Shown here one piece after another: positions 47,801 to 55,497 of a DNA stretch of 64,000 nt. The stretch is from CAVVGZ01 sp963747965. Lineage in GTDB: Bacteria > Chloroflexota > Anaerolineae > Anaerolineales > Anaerolineaceae. Each line of letters starts with the position of its first letter. Within the stretch, counting starts at the first letter, position 1. Under the pieces are notes generated by a model. That model did not search any database. It was given only the letters and a program-made list of their open reading frames with translations, and was not told where the DNA came from. The DNA lies in assembly GCA_963747965.1 (NCBI GenBank), contig CAVVGZ010000007.1, positions 868,001-932,000 of the forward strand, read 5' to 3'. The translations under genes were made by a program, and so were the position numbers.

Positions 47801-48381
47801 CACTGAGCCCAAACACACCAAGACAAAAATTCATGATTTCCAATCCAAATCTGTGGTTAATTCTTTGGGGATGGTTATTTACACATTCCATCGGGAAAAT
47901 GACCGGGAAAGAAAACTACGAGGTTCAGAGCATCGCCTGGTTTGAAGAATGGAAGCTTGGGAATATTCTGGAAACAACCTATAAGAATACAGGATTAACC
48001 GAGGAAACAGCCCATCAGCTTGTAAACCTGGTTCACCTATCATTAGGATTGCATCGCTGGTTTTCCAGGCGGGAGAACATACCCCAGCTGATTAATAGTT
48101 GGTTGTCAGACCATCATTTGCGGGATTTCCTGAAAGTCAATCGCTACCATGATGTTCTATGGTTCCAAAAAGAAGCCTTCATCGAGCTAAGCGGATGGTT
48201 ATATACCCTTTCAATTATCCAGATCCTCTACCAGGATCAGGATGATTTTGAAAAAATATCTGGGGAGATCATCATTCTTGATGGCTTAATCTCCAAATTT
48301 ATCCGGGCAGCCGAGAATTCCGGGTATCAAATTGATAACCTTATCGATAACATTGGAAAAACTGGCGAGAAATTGGTATAG
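44899..48381 (+). CDS. Large GH13-type alpha-amylase-family protein
   Basis: This is an 1160-residue protein. An N-terminal ~270-residue helical domain of unknown type comes first, then a GH13 (beta/alpha)8 barrel. The segment GFTGLWLIGLWERS begins the barrel, region I is DMVPNHMAID, region II IIRFDAAM holds the nucleophile Asp514, region III LLLAEAFW holds the acid/base Glu579, and region IV reads FMNNPDEKSAVEQFG with Pro in place of the usual His. PGLPMFGHGQIEGFSEKYGMEY follows. A long C-terminal extension of ~350 residues has no recognised motif. GGAGG lies 6 bases before the ATG. It is probably a cytoplasmic alpha-glucan-active hydrolase or transferase. Confidence 0.85.
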   Translation: MEFHIARQARDLYKFDESIFTLNGNVIFVNFHTARLFTQKMNQIRDLVNFPENAVKTGQVNAMGLIDEILHFVIKLYQETTNPDIMQKAYESVKAEVGEQAVYTALHRFVTDFPPVKVYQEEITVENYLRDNTDGVPNEVIEFEEMLMLWIANKNHAHLPFLELFDHTNLVSDTDYPIIIKSLHNYFENQPPFGPKNQNLIDMLRSPAIAHPDSLLDQLEFIRTQWASLLGTYLYRLLSSMDLIQEEQKSGFMGAGPIPIPVYGTYGIGPGNEPERFSRDQDWMPRLVLMAKNSFVWLDQLSKKYQRPIHRLDQIPDEELEILARWGFTGLWLIGLWERSSASARIKQLCGNPEAIASAYSLTSYQIAEALGGEEAYEGLRQRCWQRGIRLASDMVPNHMAIDSKWVMEHPEWFVQLPYSPFPSYNFEGPNLSQDDRASIYLDNHYYNRSDAAVVFKRVSNYSGETQFIYHGNDGTSMPWNDTAQLNYLLPEVREQVIQTIIDVARKFPIIRFDAAMTLTKRHYQRLWFPEPGHGGDIPTRAGLGLTKDQFNDLIPEEFWREVVDRVAQEAPDTLLLAEAFWLMEGYFVRTLGMHRVYNSAFMNLLRDEDNAKYRQIMKNTLEFEPEILKRFVNFMNNPDEKSAVEQFGNGDKYFGICILMATLPGLPMFGHGQIEGFSEKYGMEYKKAYWDEKPDPYLINRHEREIFPLLHRRTLFAGVENFVLYDFYNPDGKVNENVIAYSNQQANEKSLVIYNNKFADTSGWVRTSVGFAIKDSSEGQKIISQRNLSDGLDILSDDNSFIIFRDHITGLEYIHPSNRISEEGLFFELHAYQSCVLLDFRQIADDESQSYRRIYEHLNGRGVPSIREALKSLLMQKVQLPFQEICNPGYFDYLTHLATSPDDQPVPAELFTESRQKMQGLLEGIASLTGYANNYSEILAETEAKLRLILSLELNGKSIADLLPEQTLSPNTPRQKFMISNPNLWLILWGWLFTHSIGKMTGKENYEVQSIAWFEEWKLGNILETTYKNTGLTEETAHQLVNLVHLSLGLHRWFSRRENIPQLINSWLSDHHLRDFLKVNRYHDVLWFQKEAFIELSGWLYTLSIIQILYQDQDDFEKISGEIIILDGLISKFIRAAENSGYQIDNLIDNIGKTGEKLV

Positions 48382-48406
48382 AAATACAAACAACGAGCCA
48401 GGTTTT

Positions 48407-48441
48407 AAAGCGAGATGGGAAATAATTTCCCATCTCGCTTT
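48407..48441. terminator. Strong bidirectional terminator
   Basis: A perfect 16-bp stem (AAAGCGAGATGGGAAA with TTTCCCATCTCGCTTT) and 3-base loop lies between the convergent GH13 and GH57 genes. Confidence 0.85.
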
Positions 48442-48451
48442 TTCTTAATAT

Positions 48452-49871
48452 TCAAATTTGATTGGCTCCACGTTGCGATGCGTTTTGAAAATGGTGCCAG
48501 AAGACAGTCCCGGCACTCAATCCTGTCCGCCAGCTAACAGCGGATTGAAGCCACTGTTTTGCCTCCTCGCTGAAATCCACATCCAGGGCAATTTTATTTA
48601 GCCAGACTGCCTGAGCTGCATAAGCAACATTATTTAATGGTTCTATCCGATCCAGGTCATCAAAAAACCATCCACATGAAGCGAACATCCTCTGACGTTC
48701 ATATTGGGAATGCATCAATAGTGAAAATCTTTTTACGACCTCTGGTTCCAAAGATTTATACCCATGCTGGAATAATAAATCTTGCATTTTCATTTGCCGG
48801 TGCATTACTGGATAATAGCAGTGTCTTAATTCCCAGGGATCATCCACATATTCCTTGGCAAATTCGAAATAGGAATTATCTAATAAACCAGCAATATTTT
48901 CCAGTGCAATTCGTAAGGGTTTCTTCCAGGATGCGTTCGGGGTGCAGTAACATAATCCTGACCAACGCGAAACTCCATGATGACAGCTCCATGATGTATT
49001 TTCTTTTAATTTTTATAGAACTTTCTGGCGGGTGACTTTTCAGCCATAAGCCGGGATATGTCATTCTGACATCTCTATTATTTAATCCCTCCCCGGTAAC
49101 ATACGCCAGGAACTTATCCCGGAATGGCTGGTGATGACCGTATAATTCACCATCAGAAGCAATCATCAAGATTTCATCCTGATTTTTATGGGGTTTTTGA
49201 TTCAAGCGAATTAAAATCTCACTATCGATAAATTTATCTCCATTCTGAGTGATTTCGGAATTGAAACTAATCTGACCGCTTAATCCCTGATTATAAAAAA
49301 ATACGTTGATGTGCCGGTTGCCTGGCAGGTCTACGTTGTAGACTTTTGTTGTATCTACATCAGTCTTAGTTGCCTGCCAGGGGGCTAGTATCGTAAATTC
49401 AATCCCATTTTGAGCAAGTATGTCCAGGGATTCAAGATCGACTGCCGTCTCTGGCAACCACATTCCCTGAGGATTGTGACCAAATGTGGCAATATAATCA
49501 GCAATTCCCCATCGTATCTGGGTGATTTTCTCTAAAGTTGTTGATAAGGGAAGGATGGTATGGTTATAAGATTGAGCAATAGCATTTCCAACTCCATAGG
49601 TGCGAAAATTCTCATTATCATCCAAAATCACCTGGTGATATGTGACCGGATCATACTTTTCCCACCAGTGGAAGAGGGTTGGACCAATATTGAAGCTGAT
49701 GCGCTTAAAATTTCCCAACTCTACATTTGGTCGGTAGCACTGATCAAATATTCTTTCATTCCAATTGCAATATGGTGCAGCCCCGGGTTCGAGTGGAATT
49801 TCCCCGCTGACAGGATCTTCTCTTGGAGGTTGATAAAAATGACCATGGAAACAAAATGCCTTCTCACCCAT
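48452..49871 (-). CDS. GH57/DUF3536-type glycoside hydrolase, frameshifted
   Basis: The GH57 fold starts MGEKAFCFHGHFYQPPREDP, followed by NIGPTLFHWWEKYDP and the block GHNPQGMWLPETAVDLESLDILAQNGIEFTILAPWQA (residues before the GH57 catalytic Glu). MIASDGELYGHHQPF carries a second acidic motif. The frame breaks at 49004-49007 (four T on the plus strand): removing one base gives IKIKENTSWSCHHGVSRW and continues to QRMFASCGWFFDDLDRIEPLNNVAYAAQAVWL, for a total of ~472 residues. Relatives act on alpha-glucans. It lies 19 bases after the epimerase-like gene on the same strand and converges with the GH13 gene. Confidence 0.82.
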
Positions 49872-49890
49872 AATTACGATTTTCTCCTTT

Positions 49891-50790
49891 CTATGATTTT
49901 GCTTTCAGGTATGCCAAATTTTTATGATTAAATCGAGCCGGGATGATGCCAAACTGGCGCGGCATGGAATCTGTTTCACAAATACGGTCCGCCGAAAGGT
50001 AATCTAACCAGAATATTGAGATCGGAAAACGGGGATAAATCTGTTCGGCGATAAGTGAAATAAACCTTAGATAAGGAAGATACATTGAAAGAATAGGGCG
50101 GTTCTTGTTGGTAACCTGGAGGATGATATCCACTACCTGCCGAAACGAAAAATATTCAGAACCTCCCAGCAGGATGGTCTGGTTTCGGGTAGTATTGTCT
50201 TGTAAAGCAAGACCAAGGCAAGTTACGAGATCCAGGATCCAAACAGGTTGGATGATTGTACTCCCATCCCCAGGCAGAACAAAAAAGAATGGGAATAGAT
50301 GGATCAACCTCTTTATGGATGAAGTAAAATGGTCATTTTGCCCAAATATTACTGCACTCCGGATAATTGTATGATCTACTCCACTGGAAATTATTGACCC
50401 TTCTGCCAGGGCTTTTGCTTTCAGGACTGGATAAGCGGATGATTTATCTGCTCCGAGATGACTTAAATAAAAAATTCTATCAATTCCGGCTTCAGATACT
50501 GCCTTAGCAACTGCTGATGCACCTTCGACATCTACAGCATTGAGATCAGCATGGCTTCCGAGATGCTCAGCCCCGGCAAGATGGAATACCACATCCACCC
50601 CACGCATGGCTGCCCTGAGTCCGCGCTCATCTTTATAACTGCATACAGCAACTTCAACCGAAACGCCAAGGGGAATTTTGGGGGATTTCGGCGAGGGTTT
50701 TAACAGGAGCCTCACCTGGAGGTTCATTGACACCAAATGGCGAACCAACTCTCTGCCAACAAAACCGGTACCACCCGTAACAAGAATCAT
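49891..50790 (-). CDS. NAD(P)-binding epimerase/dehydratase-family protein
   Basis: This 299-residue extended-SDR-like protein (NDUFA9/NmrA-type) has the N-terminal Rossmann motif ILVTGGTGFVGRELVRHL, VDVVFHLAGAEH, FYLSHLGADKSSAYPVLKAKALAE (the YxxxK-like position is partly degenerate) and IRSAVIFGQND. The C-terminal part (RFISLIAEQIYPRFPISIFWLDYLSADRI) resembles nucleotide-sugar-epimerase-like or membrane-associated homologues. The specific substrate is unknown. It precedes the GH57 gene by 19 bases and probably shares its transcript. Confidence 0.8.
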   Translation of the reverse strand: MILVTGGTGFVGRELVRHLVSMNLQVRLLLKPSPKSPKIPLGVSVEVAVCSYKDERGLRAAMRGVDVVFHLAGAEHLGSHADLNAVDVEGASAVAKAVSEAGIDRIFYLSHLGADKSSAYPVLKAKALAEGSIISSGVDHTIIRSAVIFGQNDHFTSSIKRLIHLFPFFFVLPGDGSTIIQPVWILDLVTCLGLALQDNTTRNQTILLGGSEYFSFRQVVDIILQVTNKNRPILSMYLPYLRFISLIAEQIYPRFPISIFWLDYLSADRICETDSMPRQFGIIPARFNHKNLAYLKAKS

Positions 50791-50895
50791 AATCGGATAA
50801 ATTATAGCAGAGGAAATGATATCCTTCGTGGCATATATCTTGCTACAAATAGACCAGAAATGATTCTATATTGAATAATAAACCGGGGTGAATTT

Positions 50896-52296
50896 ATGGT
50901 CATGGAACAGATAAACAATCAATCGAGGCAAACCAGGATAGGGTTTCATTATTTCCCTGATACAAAACACTTTAGCCAGCGTGATCTTCATAAATGGTTA
51001 CCAGAATTACAGGCCTTAGGAGCTTCCTGGTTGGTGCTGAATTCTTCCATTAACAGGGCAATACCAGAATATTTTATTAATAGCCTGCTGGATGCTGGTA
51101 TCGAACCAATCATTAGGTTTGACCTACCCCTTGGAAGTTATTTTGATACGAGCGAAATTCAACCAATATTGGATGCATACGCACACTGGGGAGTGAATGG
51201 GGTCATTTTCTTCGATAAACCCAATTCCCGCTCTTCCTGGAGTAACTCGGGATGGATGCAACAGGATTTAGTAGAGCAATTTTTAGAACAATACCTGCCA
51301 TTGGCAACCCTGGCAATTGAGGCAGGATTAATTCCGATCTTTCCTCCATTAGAACCAGGCGGGAATTATTGGGACACCATATTCCTCAGGCTGGCATTAG
51401 AATCGCTTGTAAGGCGTGAGCAGGATGCCTTGCTGGAAAAACTCACTCTTTCCGCTTATCCTTGGACCCACCAACATTCCTTAAATTGGGGTGCTGGTGG
51501 ACCAGACCGCTGGCCACAGGCAAAGCCATATAATTCACCTGACGGAGAGGAGGATCAAAGAGGATTCAGAATATTCGATTGGTACTTATCTACTGCGCAA
51601 GCAGTGCTTGGTCGTACCTGTCCAATTCTCCTCCTGGATGCCGGGATTCCAACAGCACCAGAATATTACTTCCCGGAAAACGATAAGGAAACAAACCATG
51701 CCTCAACCAATGTTTCCATAATCAAGCTTCTTTATGGTGAACAAACCCAAGATCCTTTGGATACACGGCTAATACTCGAGCCTCTCCCAATTGAAGTGGT
51801 TTCCTGTAATTTCTGGCTGCTTGCAGCCGACCCCCAATCTCCATTTTATCCGCAAGCCTGGTATGGGGAAGATTCTATAAATTCCGAACTGATTTCAGAT
51901 GCAAAGACATGCTATATCGCTGCCAGAAAAATAATGGATAAGCAGCGAATTTCCCGCCAAAAAGAGCAAGCCACCATCCAACCCAGGGCAATACCTCAAA
52001 GAATGATTGGTAGAAACGGTCTACCCCAACCTATCAAACACTACTTATTGCTGCCAAAAAATGAATGGGGTTTGGCAGAATGGCATCTCGAGTTGATCAG
52101 ACCTTTCGTAAAAAAATATCAACCCACCATCGGCTTTTCAATACAGGAGGCGGCATTATCCGAACGGGTAACTGTGATTGGCAATACCCAAATATTTCCT
52201 GACGAAATCCTGGACAGGCTTCGCCATACTGGAACAATTGTTGAAAGAATATCCGGTAATGGCACTACAATTGCAACTAAATTGGCAGAGAGGTGA
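50896..52296 (+). CDS. Hypothetical protein with TIM-barrel glycosidase-like features
   Basis: These 466 residues match no family that I can name. The opening IGFHYFPDTKHFSQRDLHKWLPELQALGASWLVLNSS, followed by LDAGIEPIIRFDLPLG and AHWGVNGVIFFDKPNSRSSW, then LEPGGNYWDTIFLRLALESL, looks like successive strands of a beta/alpha barrel with acidic residues at strand ends, as in glycoside hydrolases. A short conserved tail (PTIGFSIQEAALSERVTVIGNTQIFPDEILDRLRHTGTIVERISGNG) resembles a separate regulatory or sugar-binding part. It ends 3 bases before the FtsZ-like gene, so the two are likely cotranscribed. Confidence 0.65.
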   Translation: MVMEQINNQSRQTRIGFHYFPDTKHFSQRDLHKWLPELQALGASWLVLNSSINRAIPEYFINSLLDAGIEPIIRFDLPLGSYFDTSEIQPILDAYAHWGVNGVIFFDKPNSRSSWSNSGWMQQDLVEQFLEQYLPLATLAIEAGLIPIFPPLEPGGNYWDTIFLRLALESLVRREQDALLEKLTLSAYPWTHQHSLNWGAGGPDRWPQAKPYNSPDGEEDQRGFRIFDWYLSTAQAVLGRTCPILLLDAGIPTAPEYYFPENDKETNHASTNVSIIKLLYGEQTQDPLDTRLILEPLPIEVVSCNFWLLAADPQSPFYPQAWYGEDSINSELISDAKTCYIAARKIMDKQRISRQKEQATIQPRAIPQRMIGRNGLPQPIKHYLLLPKNEWGLAEWHLELIRPFVKKYQPTIGFSIQEAALSERVTVIGNTQIFPDEILDRLRHTGTIVERISGNGTTIATKLAER

Positions 52297-52299
52297 TCC

Positions 52300-53445
52300 A
52301 TGAATAATATGCCCTATAAATCCGTCAAACAGTCTGCAATAACCGTAACAAAACCTGTATTAAAAGTAATTGGATTGGGCGGTGGAGGATGTAATGCTAT
52401 AAACCGTATGATCGAGCTGGGGTTAACAGGCATTGAATATATTGCAGCAAACACGGATAAACAGGCGTTGAGAAGTTCGCTGGCGAACACCAAAATTCAA
52501 CTTGGCCCTACCATTACTCGCGGATTAGGGTCTGGTGGAGATCCAAATATTGGAGAAGCTGCTGCAGAAGAGAGTTACCGTGAATTATCCCAGGCTCTGA
52601 TAGGTGCCGATATCGGATTTTTAACAGCCGGGATGGGGGGCGGAACCGGTACTGGATCCATCCCGATTGCTACAAAGATCGCCAGGTCACTCGATGCTGT
52701 GACGGTGGCAATTGTGACTACACCTTTCTCATTTGAAATGGGTCGCCGGCAGAAAAACTCATTGATTGGATTGGATAAGTTAAGACAATATTCAGATACA
52801 TTGATTACTGTTCCAAATGATCGATTACTTCAAATAGCTCCATCCGATCTGCCGCTCGAGATGGCATTCCGTCTGGCAGATGATGTCCTCAGGCAAGGTA
52901 TCCAGGGTATTACAGAACTAATTACCCAGCCTGGATTGATTAATGTTGATTTCTCACATATCCGGGCTATGATGCAGAATGGAGGGGGTTCCATACTCTC
53001 AATCGGTATCGGGCAAGGGGAACACAAAGCGCTCGAAGCGGTTCAAAAAGCCCTCAATCACCCTCTTCTCGATTCAATTCCCCTGGATAATGCCCAAGGG
53101 ATTATTTCAAATTTCAGTGGGGCCGATGACCTGACCTTTTTTGAAGTTGCGGAAGCACTGACCTACCTGCAGGAAAAAACCAATTCGCGGGCTGAAATCA
53201 TACCCGGTATTTATAATGACGAACGTATGGAAGACCGCTGCCAGGTCATCCTTATCATTACCGGATTAGGGGCTACACCGATAGATCGTGCCCTCCCACA
53301 CGTTTACGAAAAAACCGACCTGGCACAAAATTCCGAAGTGAATGGAACAGCGAATCCCGTTCCTGCTGGGACACAAAATGTTAATTTAGCGGGAACTACA
53401 ATGAGTTTTGATTTACCAGCATTCTTGAGGAAAAAGATACGCTAA
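52300..53445 (+). CDS. FtsZ-family tubulin homologue with altered catalytic loop
   Basis: This 381-residue FtsZ fold has T1 LGGGGCNAI, T3/T4 TAGMGGGTGTGS, GSGGDPNIGEAAAEES, T5 IVTTPFSFEMGRR, T6 NDRLL, and the C-terminal FtsA/ZipA-binding-like tail FDLPAFLRKKIR. FtsZ polymerises with GTP to organise division. The T7 synergy loop, normally N-x-D-F-x-D, reads NVDFSH: the second catalytic Asp (Asp212 in E. coli) is His220 here (CAT at 52957-52959). GTP binding should be kept but hydrolysis may be reduced. No mra/fts gene is beside it, so this may be a second FtsZ-like protein. Confidence 0.87.
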   Translation: MNNMPYKSVKQSAITVTKPVLKVIGLGGGGCNAINRMIELGLTGIEYIAANTDKQALRSSLANTKIQLGPTITRGLGSGGDPNIGEAAAEESYRELSQALIGADIGFLTAGMGGGTGTGSIPIATKIARSLDAVTVAIVTTPFSFEMGRRQKNSLIGLDKLRQYSDTLITVPNDRLLQIAPSDLPLEMAFRLADDVLRQGIQGITELITQPGLINVDFSHIRAMMQNGGGSILSIGIGQGEHKALEAVQKALNHPLLDSIPLDNAQGIISNFSGADDLTFFEVAEALTYLQEKTNSRAEIIPGIYNDERMEDRCQVILIITGLGATPIDRALPHVYEKTDLAQNSEVNGTANPVPAGTQNVNLAGTTMSFDLPAFLRKKIR

Positions 53446-53463
53446 TCTTATACAGGATTTCCT

Positions 53464-53682
53464 ATGGATAATGGAGCTGCGGAAAAAGTCTGCAATCAGG
53501 TTTATAAAAAATTTCCGGGGTTTAAGGGCTCCCGGCCAAAAATATCATCCTATTCTGGAGATTCGTGGCTGTTGATCTTTGAGATGCCGGCAAAAACCGC
53601 AAATGGAAAAACAATCCATCAAACGGTTAGAGTTGTAGCTGATAAAAATGGCCTAATCAAAAAGATGACTACTTCGCGTTAG
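53464..53682 (+). CDS. Small conserved-looking hypothetical protein
   Basis: 72 residues, basic (MDNGAAEKVCNQVYKKFPGFKG ... RVVADKNGLIKKMTTSR), with alternating beta-like segments and no signal or membrane segment. It starts 18 bases after the FtsZ-like gene with AGGA upstream, so it is probably cotranscribed with it. No family is recognised. Confidence 0.6.
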   Translation: MDNGAAEKVCNQVYKKFPGFKGSRPKISSYSGDSWLLIFEMPAKTANGKTIHQTVRVVADKNGLIKKMTTSR

Positions 53683-54019
53683 ATTTTTGTGAGGATTTGA
53701 TTATTATGAAGCTTTCCCTGCAAAATAAAATTGAAATTGTTCTTTTGAACATTTTTATTCAGACAATACACCACCTTCAATGGGCAAAACCACTTGTTAA
53801 CCGTTCATCCAGGCGACGGGATTATATTTATCCATAAAATAGATTGGGTTTCTAACTGGTGACTGGATTGAATAGAAAACCTAATCCCGGTTAGCGGTGT
53901 TTGAGTGGCATGCATAAAAAGAAAAAAACCGCCTTCTATAAATATGAAAGGTGGTTTTTATATTCGTGACAATTCCAGTTTGGAGTCATTTATAGAGAGA
54001 AAAAATAATTATTGTGTGG
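53683..54019. other. Intergenic region between convergent genes
   Basis: A 337-base spacer between the small gene after ftsZ and tatB. Its only supported element is the terminator hairpin at 53924-53959. Confidence 0.5.
53924..53959. terminator. Terminator between ftsZ operon and tat cluster
   Basis: Stem AAAAACCGCCTT paired with AAGGTGGTTTTT (one G-U) with a 12-base loop, between converging transcripts. Confidence 0.7.
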
Positions 54020-54469
54020 TTAAGGTTCTGCCTCTGTAGGCTCCTCACCGGTCGGCTGGTTTAATTTTTGATCCTCTCCTGCCTCCCGATTTTCATTTTC
54101 TTTAAGAATAGACCTTTTCTGTAAGTATTCCTGGTTGGCAAGATTAGCAGCCTGCCTGATTTTATTATCCATTTCCTTTGCTGCCTGGTCTAACTCCTGA
54201 ATATTTGTTTCTTTATGAATCTCCCGGTTTAATTCCTTAATTTCCTTCAGACTCTCCTCGAGACCTGCCTCGCGGACAATTTTTGTTGGCAAATCACGCA
54301 GTTCCCTTGAAGTATCCATTACTGAAATCCACAAGGGTGATCTTACCATCCGGTAAAACCACTTTCCGAGGGATCTGGCAGTAGTAGTCATGCGTTCCGG
54401 ACCCATAAACAGAAGAGCAATAATAAAAATAAATACAAGCTCTAATGGACCCACATTAAATATTTCCAT
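54020..54469 (-). CDS. tatB: Twin-arginine translocase subunit TatB-like
   Basis: This 149-residue protein has one N-terminal transmembrane helix (VGPLELVFIFIIALLFMGPERM). The Gly-Pro-Glu hinge (GPER) replaces the Phe-Gly hinge and is characteristic of the TatB branch. A long amphipathic helix and a charged, coiled C-terminal region (SLKEIKELNREIHKETNIQELDQAAKEMDNK) follow. It is the third gene of tatC-tatA-tatB, 41 bases after tatA. It would bind signal peptides with TatC. Confidence 0.82.
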   Translation of the reverse strand: MEIFNVGPLELVFIFIIALLFMGPERMTTTARSLGKWFYRMVRSPLWISVMDTSRELRDLPTKIVREAGLEESLKEIKELNREIHKETNIQELDQAAKEMDNKIRQAANLANQEYLQKRSILKENENREAGEDQKLNQPTGEEPTEAEP

Positions 54470-54510
54470 AGGTAATTGGAAGAAAGAATCTTAAATGACC
54501 AGTGAAAAAC

Positions 54511-54708
54511 CTATTGTTCCTTGTTTTCCTCTTCTTCTATCCCTTCTTCGCCTTTCTCATCATTTCCTCTTAGACCCTCACGAAATGAACGGATACCGGT
54601 TCCCAACTCTCCGGCAATTTTACCAATACGGCCAATTCCAAACAGTAATACGACGATCATAAAAATGATGATCAGTTCCGGGGCACCCAATCGAAAAGGC
54701 ATAGTCAT
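54511..54708 (-). CDS. tatA: Twin-arginine translocase subunit TatA
   Basis: This 65-residue pore-forming subunit has the transmembrane helix LGAPELIIIFMIVVLLFGIGRI, the amphipathic helix (GKIAGELGTGIRSFREGLRG) and an acidic tail. An AAGGAG lies before the first ATG (MTMPFRLG); a start two codons on is the alternative. Confidence 0.88.
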   Translation of the reverse strand: MTMPFRLGAPELIIIFMIVVLLFGIGRIGKIAGELGTGIRSFREGLRGNDEKGEEGIEEEENKEQ

Positions 54709-54754
54709 TTACTCCTTATTTTTGATTATAAATGAAAACATTAAGAATAAGAAC

Positions 54755-55450
54755 TTATGCAAGAAACGCCAAAAGGATGCTTACCAGGTATAGGAAGGTT
54801 AATGGGAGCATCAACAAACCCATATTAATAGGATCTACAGTCGGGCTTACCAAAGCCGCAAGGACCGCGATAATAACAATTGCAACTCTCCACTGGCTTG
54901 CCAGCGTCTTTGCTGAGATTAATTTAAATTTTGCGAGGATAAATACCACAAGGGGCGCTTCAAAACTGATGCCAATCCAGAAAACCAGGTTGGTAACAAA
55001 GTTAATATAATTGGACAACCTGGGTATTGTGGGTATTCCCAGGAAACCTACCAGGAATGGAACCGCTGTCGGAAGCATGAAATAATATGCGAAGGCAACG
55101 CCTGATAAAAAAAGTAAAGTTGCAAATGGAACAGATAACAGTATCCATCTTTTTTCTATTTTTGTTAATCCCGGCAGGATAAATGCTAACAACTGGTAAA
55201 AAACAATTGGGAATGCAATGATAAAGCCGGATAAAAGAGAAACCCGCATATACACACTGATATTTTCGGTCATCTCAATGGATTGCAGCTGCTCCATCCC
55301 ACCAATTGGCACGGTTAAAAACTGAATAATCCTATCAGTCAAGGCAAAACTGATAATTGTGCAAACGAAAATTGCTCCAACTGCTTTAAGTAACCTTATC
55401 CGCAGTTCACCAAAATGGTCCAAAAAACTCATCGTCTTTTCAGTGCTCAT
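54755..55450 (-). CDS. tatC: Twin-arginine translocase subunit TatC
   Basis: TatC is the six-helix receptor for Tat signal peptides. The 231-residue protein opens MSTEKTMSFLDHFGELRIRLLKA, which carries the family's ELR motif. It continues with ENISVYMRVSLLSGFIIAFPIVFYQLLAFILPGLTKIEKR and FWIGISFEAPLVVFILAK. It is first in the cluster, followed by tatA (46 bases) and tatB. The window contains at least one apparent Tat substrate, the L,D-transpeptidase at 31 kb. Confidence 0.92.
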   Translation of the reverse strand: MSTEKTMSFLDHFGELRIRLLKAVGAIFVCTIISFALTDRIIQFLTVPIGGMEQLQSIEMTENISVYMRVSLLSGFIIAFPIVFYQLLAFILPGLTKIEKRWILLSVPFATLLFLSGVAFAYYFMLPTAVPFLVGFLGIPTIPRLSNYINFVTNLVFWIGISFEAPLVVFILAKFKLISAKTLASQWRVAIVIIAVLAALVSPTVDPINMGLLMLPLTFLYLVSILLAFLA

Positions 55451-55497
55451 TTTTTCAACCAGTCCAAAAGGATATATAGATTATAAATCATCCGGAG

